A model generated the notes under the pieces. It saw nothing but the letters and a program-made list of their open reading frames with translations. It made no database searches and was not told the DNA's origin. Both the position numbers and the translations under genes were made by a program. From NCBI RefSeq assembly GCF_035658495.1, contig NZ_CP141944.1, positions 124,001-188,000 of the forward strand: 64,000 nt of DNA, written 5' to 3'. Each line of letters starts with the position of its first letter. Position 1 is the first letter of the stretch. Positions 54,901 to 62,719 of this stretch are shown in pieces. Source of the stretch: Novosphingobium sp. RL4 (lineage in GTDB: Bacteria > Pseudomonadota > Alphaproteobacteria > Sphingomonadales > Sphingomonadaceae).

Positions 54901-55251
54901 ATGAAGGATGTCTGGATCAAGGAGAGCCGCCTTACCGCTGCCGGCGTGGCCGACCTGAAGGGTAACGACCTGCTGGTGGCCGACCGGCTTGCAGCAGCGG
55001 CACATGGCGATTTTTCGGCCTGCTTCGACCTTGGCGTAGCGTATTCGACCGGAAGCCACGGCATGGCCTGCGATCTTGTCGAAGCGCACAAGTGGTTCAA
55101 CCTCGCCGCCGTGAACGGGCATGAGGAAGCCGCGACATGCCGGGCCGAACTGGCCGATGAGATGACCGCGCGCGAGATCGCCGAAGCCCAGCGCCGCGCG
55201 CGTCAGTGGCTTGCCGCCTCGCCCTCTTCCCCGTTACCCGGGGCCGCCTGA
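54901..55251 (+). CDS. Sel1-repeat (TPR-like) protein
   Basis: This 116-residue protein carries one clear Sel1 repeat, FDLGVAYSTGSHGMACDLVE followed by AHKWFNLAAVNGHEEA, with flanking helices that could form partial repeats. The C-terminal tail ends in Pro/Ser-rich SPSSPLPGAA. It probably mediates protein contacts. No signal peptide is seen. A CtrA-like site upstream suggests cell-cycle control, which is inference. Confidence 0.82.
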   Translation: MKDVWIKESRLTAAGVADLKGNDLLVADRLAAAAHGDFSACFDLGVAYSTGSHGMACDLVEAHKWFNLAAVNGHEEAATCRAELADEMTAREIAEAQRRARQWLAASPSSPLPGAA

Positions 55252-55270
55252 CATCGGAAACAGGCCGTGT

Positions 55271-56407
55271 TCAGGGTTTCCTGAATGGCGTCCGCCCGCC
55301 CAGCAGGAGCTGATCCTGCGCGATTCCCGCGCGTTCCTGTTCGAGATAGTCGGCGATAGCGGCTCGCAGCCCCTCGTGGACGATGTAGTGCGCCGAGATC
55401 GTGCGCACCGGTTCATAGCCTCGTGCCAGCTTGTGCCCGCCCTGCGCCCCCGCCTCCACGCGCGAAAGCCCGAGCGCGATCGCCGCGTCGATGGCCCGGT
55501 AGTAGCAAAGTTCGAAGTGCAGGAACGGCTTGTCCACCAGCGCGCCCCAGTACCGTCCGTAGAGCGCCTGATCGCCGATGAAGTTGAGCGCGCCCGCCAC
55601 CGGCCGGCCGTCCATGTAGGCGAGCAGCAGCAGAATCCGGTCCCCCATGGTCTCTCCGAGCAGGGAGAACGCCTCGCGCGTCAGGTAAGGCTGCCCCCAC
55701 TTGCGCGCGCCGGTATCCTGATAGAAGGCCCAGAACGCGTCCCAGTGCCGTTCACCGAGTTCATCCCCGGTGAGCACGCGGACCTCCAGCCCCTCGCAGG
55801 CCTTCTCCCGCTCCTTGCGGATGTCCTTGCGCTTGCGGGATGAGAGCGCGCCAAGGAATTGATCGAAGCTTTCGTAGCCGCGATTTTCCCAGTGGAACTG
55901 AATATCCTCGCGCAGCAGCCACCCGGCCGCCTCGAACACGGGAACCTGATCGGGTGCGATGAAAGTCGCATGAGCGGAGGAGAGCCCGTTCTCGCGGCAA
56001 AGCGTTTCGGCAGAGGCCAGCAGCGCCGGAGCAAGCTCGGGGTGAGGCGTGAGCAGGCGAGGCCCGGTCGCGGGCGTGAAGGGCACCGAAATCTGCAACT
56101 TGGGATAATACGAACCGCCAGCACGGTGCCACGCATCGGCCCAGGCATGGTCGAACACGTATTCGCCCTGGCTATGTTCCTTGAGGTACGCGGGAAGCGC
56201 TGCCGCGAGCCTGCCTCCGGGGCCGTCCACGGTGATCGGCACCGGCGTCCAGCCGCTGCGCCCGCCAACGCTGCCCGACGCTTCCATGGCGGAAAGGAAA
56301 GCATGGGAAACGAATGGATTGCCGCCGCCGCTCAGCGCATCCCATTCAGCTGCGGGGAGTTCACTGACGCTGCCGTGAATGCGGGCCGTGAATTCCCCCG
56401 CACTCAT
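55271..56407 (-). CDS. GNAT/FemAB-like N-acyltransferase (DUF482)
   Basis: This 378-residue protein resembles peptidogalycan biosysnthesis-type GNAT proteins (PF04339). It has an N-terminal NPFVSHAFLSAMEASGSVG, central LGALSSRKRKDIRKEREK, C-terminal LHFELCYYRAIDAAI and RVEAGAQGGHKLARGYEP. The HFELCYYRAID.AI and EAGAQGGHK motifs are strong family signatures. Its substrate has not been defined. It is the last gene of a five-gene overlapping run; its ATG overlaps the stop of the GDPD gene (ATGA). Confidence 0.9.
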   Translation of the reverse strand: MSAGEFTARIHGSVSELPAAEWDALSGGGNPFVSHAFLSAMEASGSVGGRSGWTPVPITVDGPGGRLAAALPAYLKEHSQGEYVFDHAWADAWHRAGGSYYPKLQISVPFTPATGPRLLTPHPELAPALLASAETLCRENGLSSAHATFIAPDQVPVFEAAGWLLREDIQFHWENRGYESFDQFLGALSSRKRKDIRKEREKACEGLEVRVLTGDELGERHWDAFWAFYQDTGARKWGQPYLTREAFSLLGETMGDRILLLLAYMDGRPVAGALNFIGDQALYGRYWGALVDKPFLHFELCYYRAIDAAIALGLSRVEAGAQGGHKLARGYEPVRTISAHYIVHEGLRAAIADYLEQERAGIAQDQLLLGGRTPFRKP

Positions 56408-57174
56408 GCCGTTTCTTCCGCTGGTCGTTCGAAGATGACCGCATCGGCATGAAGCCCTGCGCGTGCGTGGTGCTCAGGCCGCCGCACCGTCCAAGTCGCG
56501 ACCGGCAGGCCGCGCTTGCGCTGCGCGGCGGCGAAACGACTCGGCAGGTCGCGAACGTCATAGGCAAGAAAATCGGGACGAGCCTGCCAGAGCGCGAGAC
56601 GGCGGCGCAGCTTGCCGGGAAGCGCGCGGTCTTCGCCCTCGGATACGACCAGTCCGCGCACGGTGTGCGGCGAATGACGGTGATACCAGCGCGAGACGCG
56701 CGGATCGAAGCTCATCACCGCATGAGAGCCGGTATAGCCCTCCAGCACGCGGCGCACCGCCAGGCACAGGGCGGCAACTCGCGTGCTGCGTGACGACTTC
56801 AGCTCGATCAGCACAGGCGCACGGCCGGCGATCTGGTTCAGCGCCTGCCGCAGGCTCGGGATCGTCTCCGCCGTCCCGCCCAGCGTGATGCCCGCAAGCT
56901 GGGCGGCACTCCGGCGGAACACCGGCCCTGTCTCGCCCGTGAGCCGGTCCAGTTCGCCATCGTGGAATACGACCGGCGTACCGTCACCGGCTCGCTGCAC
57001 GTCGAGTTCGACGCCGTAGCCCTCCTCTACCGCGAGCCGGAAAGCCGCGAGCGAGTTTTCGGGAATGACAGCGCCGTGAAGCCCACGATGGGCATAGTCG
57101 TGTCCGCCGATCCACCCGACCTTGCGCGGATCGGGCGGCGGCGAACACCAGCGGTCAAGCAGGGCGAACGGCAA
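56404..57174 (-). CDS. Glycerophosphodiester phosphodiesterase family protein
   Basis: This roughly 256-residue TIM-barrel protein has the catalytic AHRGLHG near residue 30, the metal-binding Glu-x-Asp in VELDVQ, and the second catalytic His in VVFHDGELDRLTG. Glu and Lys of the core are in VLIELKS. It hydrolyses glycerophosphodiesters to glycerol-3-phosphate and alcohol (family knowledge). I chose the TTG at 57174, which overlaps the end of the ridA-type gene by 20 bp, because upstream in-frame sequence is not family-like. It sits in an overlapping minus-strand operon. Confidence 0.88.
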   Translation of the reverse strand: MPFALLDRWCSPPPDPRKVGWIGGHDYAHRGLHGAVIPENSLAAFRLAVEEGYGVELDVQRAGDGTPVVFHDGELDRLTGETGPVFRRSAAQLAGITLGGTAETIPSLRQALNQIAGRAPVLIELKSSRSTRVAALCLAVRRVLEGYTGSHAVMSFDPRVSRWYHRHSPHTVRGLVVSEGEDRALPGKLRRRLALWQARPDFLAYDVRDLPSRFAAAQRKRGLPVATWTVRRPEHHARAGLHADAVIFERPAEETA

Positions 57175-57619
57175 CGATGGCGTCCACTTCGACAGCGGCG
57201 CCAAGCGGCAACACCGGCACGCCCACAGCGCTTCGGGCATGCTTGCCCGCCTCGCCGAACACCGCCACCATCAGTTCCGAGGCGCCATTGGCGATCTTGG
57301 GCTGGTCCGTGAAATCGCCGGTGGAATTGACGAAGGCGCCAAGCTTCACCACGCGCTCCACCCGATCCAGCGAACCGAGCGCCGCCTTCAGCTGCGCCAG
57401 GATCATCACCGCGCAGGCCTGCGCCGCCTCCACACCCGATTCGAGGCTCACGTCATCGCCCAGACGGCCGGTCACGAGCTTGCCCTCGACGAACGGCAAC
57501 TGGCCGGAAACATGCGCCAGGCCGCCCGCGACGACGACCGGCACATAGGCCGCGACCGGCGCGGCGGGCTCGGGAAGCGTCAGGCCAAGCTGCGAAAGGC
57601 GGGTTTCGATCTCACTCAT
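57155..57619 (-). CDS. RidA/YjgF-family protein
   Basis: This 154-residue protein has the Rid fold with ASYVPVVVAGGLAHVSGQLP-like strands, where the sequence here is AAYVPVVVAGGLAHVSGQLP. It continues with QACAVMILAQLKAALGSLD and VVKLGAFVNSTGDFTDQPKI. Instead of the archetypal Arg105 region, the C-terminus reads HARSAVGVPVLPLGAAVEVD, where Arg-Ser is in the usual place. It resembles the larger Rid5/7-like group. It may deaminate enamines or imines. It ends inside the GDPD gene start and begins 2 bp after the HAD stop. Confidence 0.92.
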   Translation of the reverse strand: MSEIETRLSQLGLTLPEPAAPVAAYVPVVVAGGLAHVSGQLPFVEGKLVTGRLGDDVSLESGVEAAQACAVMILAQLKAALGSLDRVERVVKLGAFVNSTGDFTDQPKIANGASELMVAVFGEAGKHARSAVGVPVLPLGAAVEVDAIVAVRPA

Positions 57620-57621
57620 GT

Positions 57622-58287
57622 TCAGGGCTTTCCTTCAATCGGGCCTTCAATCGGGGCGTCAGTCGGGTTCTGGGTCAACCAGTCGATAAGCCAGGGGGTT
57701 GCGGCATCCCATCGGTCGATCCGCGCATGGGCATGACCGGCCAGATGGGCACAGGCGATGTGCGGCGCCAGCAAGGGCTCGGCACAGAGATGCAGGCGGC
57801 CGATCTCCGGCGCAACCCCGGCCACGGAGCCGTGATGCTGGGCGAGATCGTCGACGAAAACCGCGCGAGAGGGCGTATATTCATCAAGGATCGCCTTCAA
57901 CGCCGGGCCTTTCGGCCCCTGGTTGGTGAAGACGCGCACGTCGATGCCATGATCGGCCAGTTGCAGGCGGCGCGCCTCCTGCCGGAAATCCATGAGGTTG
58001 GTGAGCACCACCACGTCGGCATGTTCGCCGATCGCGCGGATCGCCTCGACAGCGCCCTCCACCGGGGTCTGCCGGTGCATCTGGCCATCGAAGAACTTGT
58101 TGAGCAACGACCACATCTCGGCCTGTTCGAGCAGGTCGCCGGTCTTGATTCGCCGCATCGCGCTCGAAAACTCGCCCCGGCCCATGTCGAAGGCCACGCC
58201 TTCCTCCTCGGCCAGCCAGTCCCTGAAATGCGATACCATGTAGAGCAGCACTTCGTCGCAATCGGTGATGAGCAGCGGGCGGTTCAT
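57622..58287 (-). CDS. HAD-family hydrolase
   Basis: This 221-residue protein has the HAD nucleophile motif LITDCDEVLLY (Asp9, Asp11), motif II in VVVLTNLMD, motif III Lys in GPKGPALKAILDEY and the acidic pair in VFVDDLAQHH. The cap is short. The C-terminus ends with a duplicated IEGPIEG. The substrate is unknown. Its ATG overlaps the TGA of the DUF3572 gene (ATGA). Conserved neighbours suggest a stable housekeeping operon. Confidence 0.88.
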   Translation of the reverse strand: MNRPLLITDCDEVLLYMVSHFRDWLAEEEGVAFDMGRGEFSSAMRRIKTGDLLEQAEMWSLLNKFFDGQMHRQTPVEGAVEAIRAIGEHADVVVLTNLMDFRQEARRLQLADHGIDVRVFTNQGPKGPALKAILDEYTPSRAVFVDDLAQHHGSVAGVAPEIGRLHLCAEPLLAPHIACAHLAGHAHARIDRWDAATPWLIDWLTQNPTDAPIEGPIEGKP

Positions 58288-58493
58288 GAGCCGAGCCTTT
58301 CGCGCGCCGAGGCCAGCGCCATCGGCGAAACCGCCAGTGCTTCCGCCGCCGCCACGAGATCAGGCTCGTGCGAGCACAGGAATTCCAGCACGGCCGCCAT
58401 CGTCGCGGGTTCCCCCAGCGAGGCGCGCAGTTCGTCGGGCGTCAGCCCGGTCAGCGCCAGGAAGCGTTCGGCGCGGTCGGGATCGCCCAGCAC
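58284..58493 (-). CDS. DUF3572 family protein, start unclear
   Basis: This frame gives 69 residues from GTG 58493: LGDPDRAERFLALTGLTPDE then EPATMAAVLEFLCSHEPDL, typical of DUF3572. The conserved N-terminus (DPQALALNALGWVLGD) lies upstream of that GTG in the same open frame, as far as about 58565, yet no ATG, GTG or TTG occurs there. Candidates are ATT 58559 and CTG 58565. Either a rare start codon is used, or the annotated GTG gives a shortened protein. Function is not known. It is the first gene of the minus-strand run. Confidence 0.75.
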   Translation of the reverse strand: MLGDPDRAERFLALTGLTPDELRASLGEPATMAAVLEFLCSHEPDLVAAAEALAVSPMALASARERLGS

Positions 58494-58623
58494 CCAGCCG
58501 AGCGCATTGAGCGCGAGCGCCTGGGGGTCCTGCGATGGGGATGGCGACTCTCGAAGAATTGTCAGTCTCGCTTGCGTGTCATAGAGCGGGAAGTCCCAGC
58601 CCTAGATGGTGTTCAGGCGTCGA

Positions 58624-58986
58624 ATGGCAAAGCGTATCCTTGTTGTCGAGGACAACGACCTCAATCGGAAGCTCTTTTGCGACGTGCTCAAGAGCCAGGG
58701 CTATGCCGTGGAGCCGGTGGCCGACGGACTGGACGCGCTGGAAAGGGCGCGCCAGTTCGTGCCCAACCTCGTCATCATGGACATCCAGCTGCCCAATGTC
58801 TCGGGGCTGGACCTGATCGAGGCGGCGAAGAAAGACCCCGTCCTGCGCACGATTCCGGTGCTCGCCGTCACCGCCTATGCGGGCAAGGGCGACGAGGAGC
58901 GCATCCGCGAAGCAGGCGCGGAAGGCTACCTCGCCAAGCCGGTGTCGATCGGCCCGTTCATGCAGGCGGTTCGCGCCCTTCTGTGA
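58624..58986 (+). CDS. divK: Single-domain response regulator DivK
   Basis: This 120-residue receiver-only protein has acidic pair ED (9-10), phospho-acceptor Asp53 in LVIMDIQLPNVSG, Thr-Ala in VLAVTAYAGKGDEE and Lys in GYLAKPVSI. Length and the YAGKGDEERIREAG segment match DivK, the polar cell-cycle regulator of alphaproteobacteria that controls CtrA via DivJ/PleC (family knowledge). The start ATG 58624 opens AKRILVVEDN. PleD is often adjacent in other genomes; here sphingolipid genes follow instead. Confidence 0.9.
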   Translation: MAKRILVVEDNDLNRKLFCDVLKSQGYAVEPVADGLDALERARQFVPNLVIMDIQLPNVSGLDLIEAAKKDPVLRTIPVLAVTAYAGKGDEERIREAGAEGYLAKPVSIGPFMQAVRALL

Positions 58987-59094
58987 TAGGGCGAAGCACC
59001 AGGCGAATCCGGCCTTCGCTTGACTTTACCCCTCGCCGCCGCTTTTGCGCCGCAATTCCCGGCCAGAGAGCCGCCCGAAATTACCGGAGTTGAA

Positions 59095-59340
59095 ATGACC
59101 ATGGACCGCGCAGAGACCTCGGCCCGCATCGCCGCGCTGATCGAACCCTTCAACAAGAAGGGCGTCGAGATTACCGACGCGACCCGCTTCACCGACGATC
59201 TCGAATTCGACAGCCTGACCGTCATGGACTTCGTGGCCGAGATCGAAGACGGCTTCGACATCATCATCTCGATGAACCAGCAGGCCGAGATCGAGAACTA
59301 CGGCCAGCTCGTCGACGCCGTGGTCAAGCTCCAGGGCTGA
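59095..59340 (+). CDS. Acyl carrier protein dedicated to sphingolipid synthesis (inferred)
   Basis: This 81-residue ACP has the phosphopantetheine Ser40 in LEFDSLTVMDFVAEIED. It is not the usual fatty-acid AcpP, since the signature GADSLD is replaced and no fab genes are nearby. It starts at ATG 59095 or 59101. It lies 11 bp upstream of spt, and a separate ACP beside spt is known to supply acyl groups in Caulobacter and Sphingomonas sphingolipid pathways (family knowledge). Confidence 0.88.
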   Translation: MTMDRAETSARIAALIEPFNKKGVEITDATRFTDDLEFDSLTVMDFVAEIEDGFDIIISMNQQAEIENYGQLVDAVVKLQG

Positions 59341-59351
59341 AGGACTTCGCG

Positions 59352-60587
59352 ATGACCGACATGCTCAGCGACAACGAAACGCAAGCCGCAACCGACCTGT
59401 TCAGCAAGTTCGATCCCCTGATCGAAATGCGCCGCGGCCTGCTGTCCACCGGCGTGACCGACCCGTTCGGCCTCGTCATGGAGAAGGTGATCTCGCCCAC
59501 CGTGGCCATGTGCAACGGGCGCGAGACGATCCTGCTCGGCACCTACAACTACATGGGCATGACGTTCGACCCTGACGTGATCGCGGCGGGCAAGCAGGCG
59601 CTGGACGATTTCGGCGCCGGTACCACCGGCAGCCGCGTGCTCAACGGCACCTACGCCGGGCACAAGGCGGTCGAGGAAGCGCTATGCGACTTCTACGACA
59701 TGAAGCACGCGATGGTGTTCTCGACCGGCTACCAGGCCAACCTCGGGATCATTTCCACGATCGCCGGAAAGGGCGATTACATCGTCCTCGACATCGACAG
59801 CCACGCCTCGATCTGGGACGGCTGCAAGATGGGCGATGCCGAAGTCGTGCCGTTCAAGCACAACGACATCGAAGCCATGGAAAAGCGCCTGCGCCGTATC
59901 CCGGAAGGTGCCGGCAAGCTTGTCGTGCTCGAAGGCGTCTACTCGATGCTGGGCGATATCGCTCCGCTCAAGGAGATGATCGCGGTCGCCAAGAAGTACG
60001 GCGCGATGGTGCTGGTGGACGAAGCGCACTCGATGGGCTTCATCGGTCCCAACGGTCGCGGCGTGGCCGAGGACCAGGGCTGTCTTGACGATGTGGACTT
60101 CGTGATCGGCACGTTCTCCAAGTCGGTCGGCACCGTCGGCGGCTTCTGCGTTTCGAACCACCCCAAGTTCGAGATCATGCGCCTGGTCTGCCGCCCTTAC
60201 GTCTTCACCGCCAGCCTCCCGCCGAGCGTTGTCGCCACCGCGACGACCTCGATCCGCAAGCTGATGACGGCGGCCGAGAAGCGCGCGCACCTCTGGGAAA
60301 GCTCTCGGACCCTGCACAAGGGCCTGACCGATGCCGGCTTCCAGCTCGGCACGGCAGAGCCGCAGAGCGCGATCATCGCGGTGATCATGCCCGACCTCGA
60401 ACGCGGCGCGGCGATGTGGGAAGCCCTTCTGCACGAGGGTCTCTACGTGAACCTTGCACGTCCGCCGGCAACCCCTGCGAACATGACCCTGCTGCGCTGC
60501 TCGCTCTGCGCCGAGCATTCGGCCGAACAGGTCCAGCAGATCATCGGCATGTTCACCCGCGCGGGCAAGACGGCCGGCATTCTCTGA
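59352..60587 (+). CDS. spt: Serine palmitoyltransferase
   Basis: This 411-residue alpha-oxoamine synthase condenses serine with palmitoyl-CoA or acyl-ACP to 3-ketosphinganine, the first step of sphingolipid synthesis. It closely recalls the Sphingomonas paucimobilis enzyme: YNYMGMTFDPDVIAAGKQAL, the PLP-stacking His in DSHASIWDG, VDEAHSMGFIGPNGRG, and PLP Lys257 in GTFSKSVGTVGG. LARPPATPANMTLLRCS is the C-terminal acyl-site region. It is soluble, as expected for bacterial SPT. This gene is the best lineage marker in the window. Confidence 0.95.
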   Translation: MTDMLSDNETQAATDLFSKFDPLIEMRRGLLSTGVTDPFGLVMEKVISPTVAMCNGRETILLGTYNYMGMTFDPDVIAAGKQALDDFGAGTTGSRVLNGTYAGHKAVEEALCDFYDMKHAMVFSTGYQANLGIISTIAGKGDYIVLDIDSHASIWDGCKMGDAEVVPFKHNDIEAMEKRLRRIPEGAGKLVVLEGVYSMLGDIAPLKEMIAVAKKYGAMVLVDEAHSMGFIGPNGRGVAEDQGCLDDVDFVIGTFSKSVGTVGGFCVSNHPKFEIMRLVCRPYVFTASLPPSVVATATTSIRKLMTAAEKRAHLWESSRTLHKGLTDAGFQLGTAEPQSAIIAVIMPDLERGAAMWEALLHEGLYVNLARPPATPANMTLLRCSLCAEHSAEQVQQIIGMFTRAGKTAGIL

Positions 60588-60597
60588 CGCCGATCCG

Positions 60598-60631
60598 GCG
60601 CCGTCCCGGACCCGGTTCCGGGACGGCGCCT
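60598..60631. terminator. 14-bp perfect palindrome between convergent spt and FMN-reductase genes
   Basis: GGCGCCGTCCCGGA and TCCGGGACGGCGCC flank a 6-nt loop, 10 bp past the spt stop. The inner GTCCCGGA...TCCGGGAC equals that at 26482-26518. It has no T-run, and probably acts as a bidirectional terminator. Confidence 0.6.
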
Positions 60632-60635
60632 CGTA

Positions 60636-61184
60636 TCAGCCCTTGTGGCGGTCCACCAGTGCGAGGAATGCCTCCAGCCAGCCGCCGACGAACCCGGCAG
60701 ACTGCGCGCCAACGGTTCCATCCTCGCCGATCAGGCCGTCCTTCCACTGGATGAACGCTTCCGGCGCGCCGAGGGTCGGCATGTCGAGGTAGGCCAGCAC
60801 GTTGCGCAAGTGCTGCTGCGAAAGCGCCGTGCCTATCGCCCCGATCGAAACGCCGATCACCCCCGCAGGCTTGCCCGCCCAGGCGCTGTCCCCGTAAGGG
60901 CGCGAGGCGTTGTCGATGGCGTTCTTGAGTACGCCGGGGATGGAGCGGTTGTACTCCGCCGTCACGAAGATCACGCCGTCTGCTCCCCGCACCAGTTCCT
61001 TCAGCGCCTTGACCGAAGGGGCCTGATCGCCGTCATCGTCCTGGTTGTAGAGCGGCAGGGCGGCAATATCCGCAAACACGAATTCATGGCCGGATGCGGC
61101 GGGGAGGCGGGTCAGCGCCTGCGCGAACCGGCGGTTGTACGATTCGGCGCGAAGGCTTCCGACGACGACGACGATCTTCGACAT
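60636..61184 (-). CDS. NADPH-dependent FMN/quinone reductase
   Basis: This 182-residue flavodoxin-like protein starts KIVVVVGSLRAESYNRRFA, the FMN-phosphate-binding GSLR..S.N signature. It has ALPLYNQDDD and VIFVTAEYNRSIPGVLKNAID, the PEYN-type FMN loop, and SIGAIGT. It is the NADPH-dependent FMN reductase/ChrR-like family. It may reduce quinones or electrophiles. It ends just past the palindrome convergent with spt. No partner gene is evident. Confidence 0.92.
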   Translation of the reverse strand: MSKIVVVVGSLRAESYNRRFAQALTRLPAASGHEFVFADIAALPLYNQDDDGDQAPSVKALKELVRGADGVIFVTAEYNRSIPGVLKNAIDNASRPYGDSAWAGKPAGVIGVSIGAIGTALSQQHLRNVLAYLDMPTLGAPEAFIQWKDGLIGEDGTVGAQSAGFVGGWLEAFLALVDRHKG

Positions 61185-61237
61185 GACGACTCCTCATGAC
61201 TGGTTGCAGCCGATCACAGGTATCGGTGCAAAAGGTG

Positions 61238-61813
61238 TCAGTTGGAAGTCCCCGGTTCGGCCCCGGTTCCTCGGACCGCGCGGGGGCGGCGCGGCACCGG
61301 CGGGCGGTGATAGCTCACGTCACCGCGATCCCGCCGGGCCTGGCAGGGCTCTTCGGCGGTATAGGCGCTGGCCGGGCTCGGCGCATGGGCGGCCTTGGGC
61401 ACGTCGTAGGTCCCCTCGACCAGCGTGACCCGGTTGGCGATCCGCCATTCTCCTGCGCGCTTGCGGAAATGATCGACGTAGCGCCCCGTGGACATGAAGT
61501 TCGGTCCCTGCGCCGTCACGCCCGAGAAGTGGTAGTAGGTCTCGCAAAAGGCCTCTTCCCCGGCCAGTTCGCAGACATGGTTGAGGATCGCGTGCTGGGT
61601 CGATTCGAAAAGCAGCGTGGTGCCGTCCGCCCAGGCCACGAACTGATCCGGCATGCCCACGAACTGGCCGTGGTCCTCGATACAATCGTCCCAGTAGCAG
61701 GAGCGGACCAGCGCGTTATCCAGCCGGTCGAGCCCGCGCGCATAACGCAGCAGCACCTGGTGGATCTCATGCCGATCGGCCAGTTCGGCCAGCTTCGAGG
61801 CAGGATCGGTCAC
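61238..61813 (-). CDS. NTF2/SnoaL-like protein
   Basis: This 191-residue protein has a SnoaL-like core to about residue 140. HEIHQVLLRYARGLDRLDN is the entry helix, CYWDDCIEDHGQFVG follows, and STGRYVDHFRKRAGEWRIANR is the closing strand pair. It belongs to the hydroxylating-dioxygenase-beta-like SnoaL_4 group, whose members are dehydratases or hydrolases in aromatic metabolism. The Arg/Pro-rich final 45 residues do not resemble the fold. The substrate is unknown. The upstream FMN reductase gene is 53 bp downstream. Confidence 0.82.
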   Translation of the reverse strand: MTDPASKLAELADRHEIHQVLLRYARGLDRLDNALVRSCYWDDCIEDHGQFVGMPDQFVAWADGTTLLFESTQHAILNHVCELAGEEAFCETYYHFSGVTAQGPNFMSTGRYVDHFRKRAGEWRIANRVTLVEGTYDVPKAAHAPSPASAYTAEEPCQARRDRGDVSYHRPPVPRRPRAVRGTGAEPGTSN

Positions 61814-61890
61814 GGCATCTCTCCTTCGCGCGTTCTTTCGCGCGAAGCTAGGTCGTCCGCCCTGCCCCTGTAAGTCCGCTCAGGCCGGGA

Positions 61891-62529
61891 TCACGCCGTT
61901 TTCGCGGCGGCGATCACGTCGCACTTCTCGTTGGTCTCCTTGGCGCCGCCGCCAAGGAAGGCCACGGCGAGGAAACCCGCGACGACCGCGACCGCGAAGG
62001 CCGCCGTGACTTTACCGAGATGCTTGTCGATCACCGCCTTGATCGGCGCGCCGAACAGGCGGAACAGCACGCCCACGATCAGGAAGCTGATCGAACGGGA
62101 GACGATCGAGGCGCCGATGAACACGGCAAGGTTCATGCCGATGAAGCCCGCGGTGATCGTCAGCAGCTTGAACGGGATCGGCGTCGCGCCTTTCACGACG
62201 ATGATCTCGGCGCCATATTCGCGCAAGTAGCACGCCGCCTTGGGGAAGCTCGCCGCCAGCCCCAGCGCCTTGAGCAGCGCCTCGCCGAAAGCGGCATAGG
62301 CGAAGTGGCCGATGGCATAGCCGAGCAGCCCGCCCACCACCGAAGCCAGCGTGGCGATCAGGGCGAAGCGAATCGCCTTCTTCGGTTCTGCCAGGCACAT
62401 CAGGCCCAGCAGCGGATGCGGCGGAACCGGGAAGAAGCTTGCCTCCATGAAGGCGAACAGCGCCAGCCACCATTCGGCGTGGCGGTGCGCCGCCTTGGCC
62501 ATGGTCCAGTCGTAGAGGCGGCGCAGCAT
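61891..62529 (-). CDS. YqaA/DedA-like VTT-domain membrane protein
   Basis: This 212-residue protein has about five hydrophobic segments: WWLALFAFMEASFFPVPP, LGLMCLAEPKKAIRFALIAT, VVGGLLGYAIGHFAYAAFG and KLLTITAGFIGMNLAVFIGA. The FPVPPHPLL entry and the GATPIPFKLLTITAG reentrant loop match VTT/DedA proteins of the YqaA type, which are linked to lipid scrambling and envelope homeostasis (family knowledge). The start is ATG 62529; upstream frame is non-conserved. It is divergent from the packaging genes across 190 bp. Confidence 0.85.
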   Translation of the reverse strand: MLRRLYDWTMAKAAHRHAEWWLALFAFMEASFFPVPPHPLLGLMCLAEPKKAIRFALIATLASVVGGLLGYAIGHFAYAAFGEALLKALGLAASFPKAACYLREYGAEIIVVKGATPIPFKLLTITAGFIGMNLAVFIGASIVSRSISFLIVGVLFRLFGAPIKAVIDKHLGKVTAAFAVAVVAGFLAVAFLGGGAKETNEKCDVIAAAKTA

Positions 62530-62586
62530 CGAGTTCTCCGGGAAGTGACGTGGCGTGCTTAGTAGGCCGATGATGAGGCGGCAAGC

Positions 62587-62639
62587 TATAACCCATTTGG
62601 TTATATCCGCTTGACATCGCCTATCGTAATTGGTACAAA
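62587..62639 (+). promoter_or_regulatory. Palindromic operator and promoter before the terminase genes
   Basis: TATAACC-CATTT-GGTTATA (62587-62605) is a perfect 7-bp palindrome. Five bp later TTGACA (62611-62616), 17 bp of spacer and TACAAA (62634-62639) make a near-consensus sigma-70-type promoter. It reads toward the terminase genes, whose first ATG is at 62720. The site lies in a 190-bp gap divergent from the DedA-like gene. Confidence 0.55.
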
Positions 62640-62719
62640 ACAGGAACAGCGAGTGAAACGGGTCGCTCATCGCGGCACGTTCTTCCGCCCCGGAATTTTC
62701 CAGAAACAGGATCATCCCC

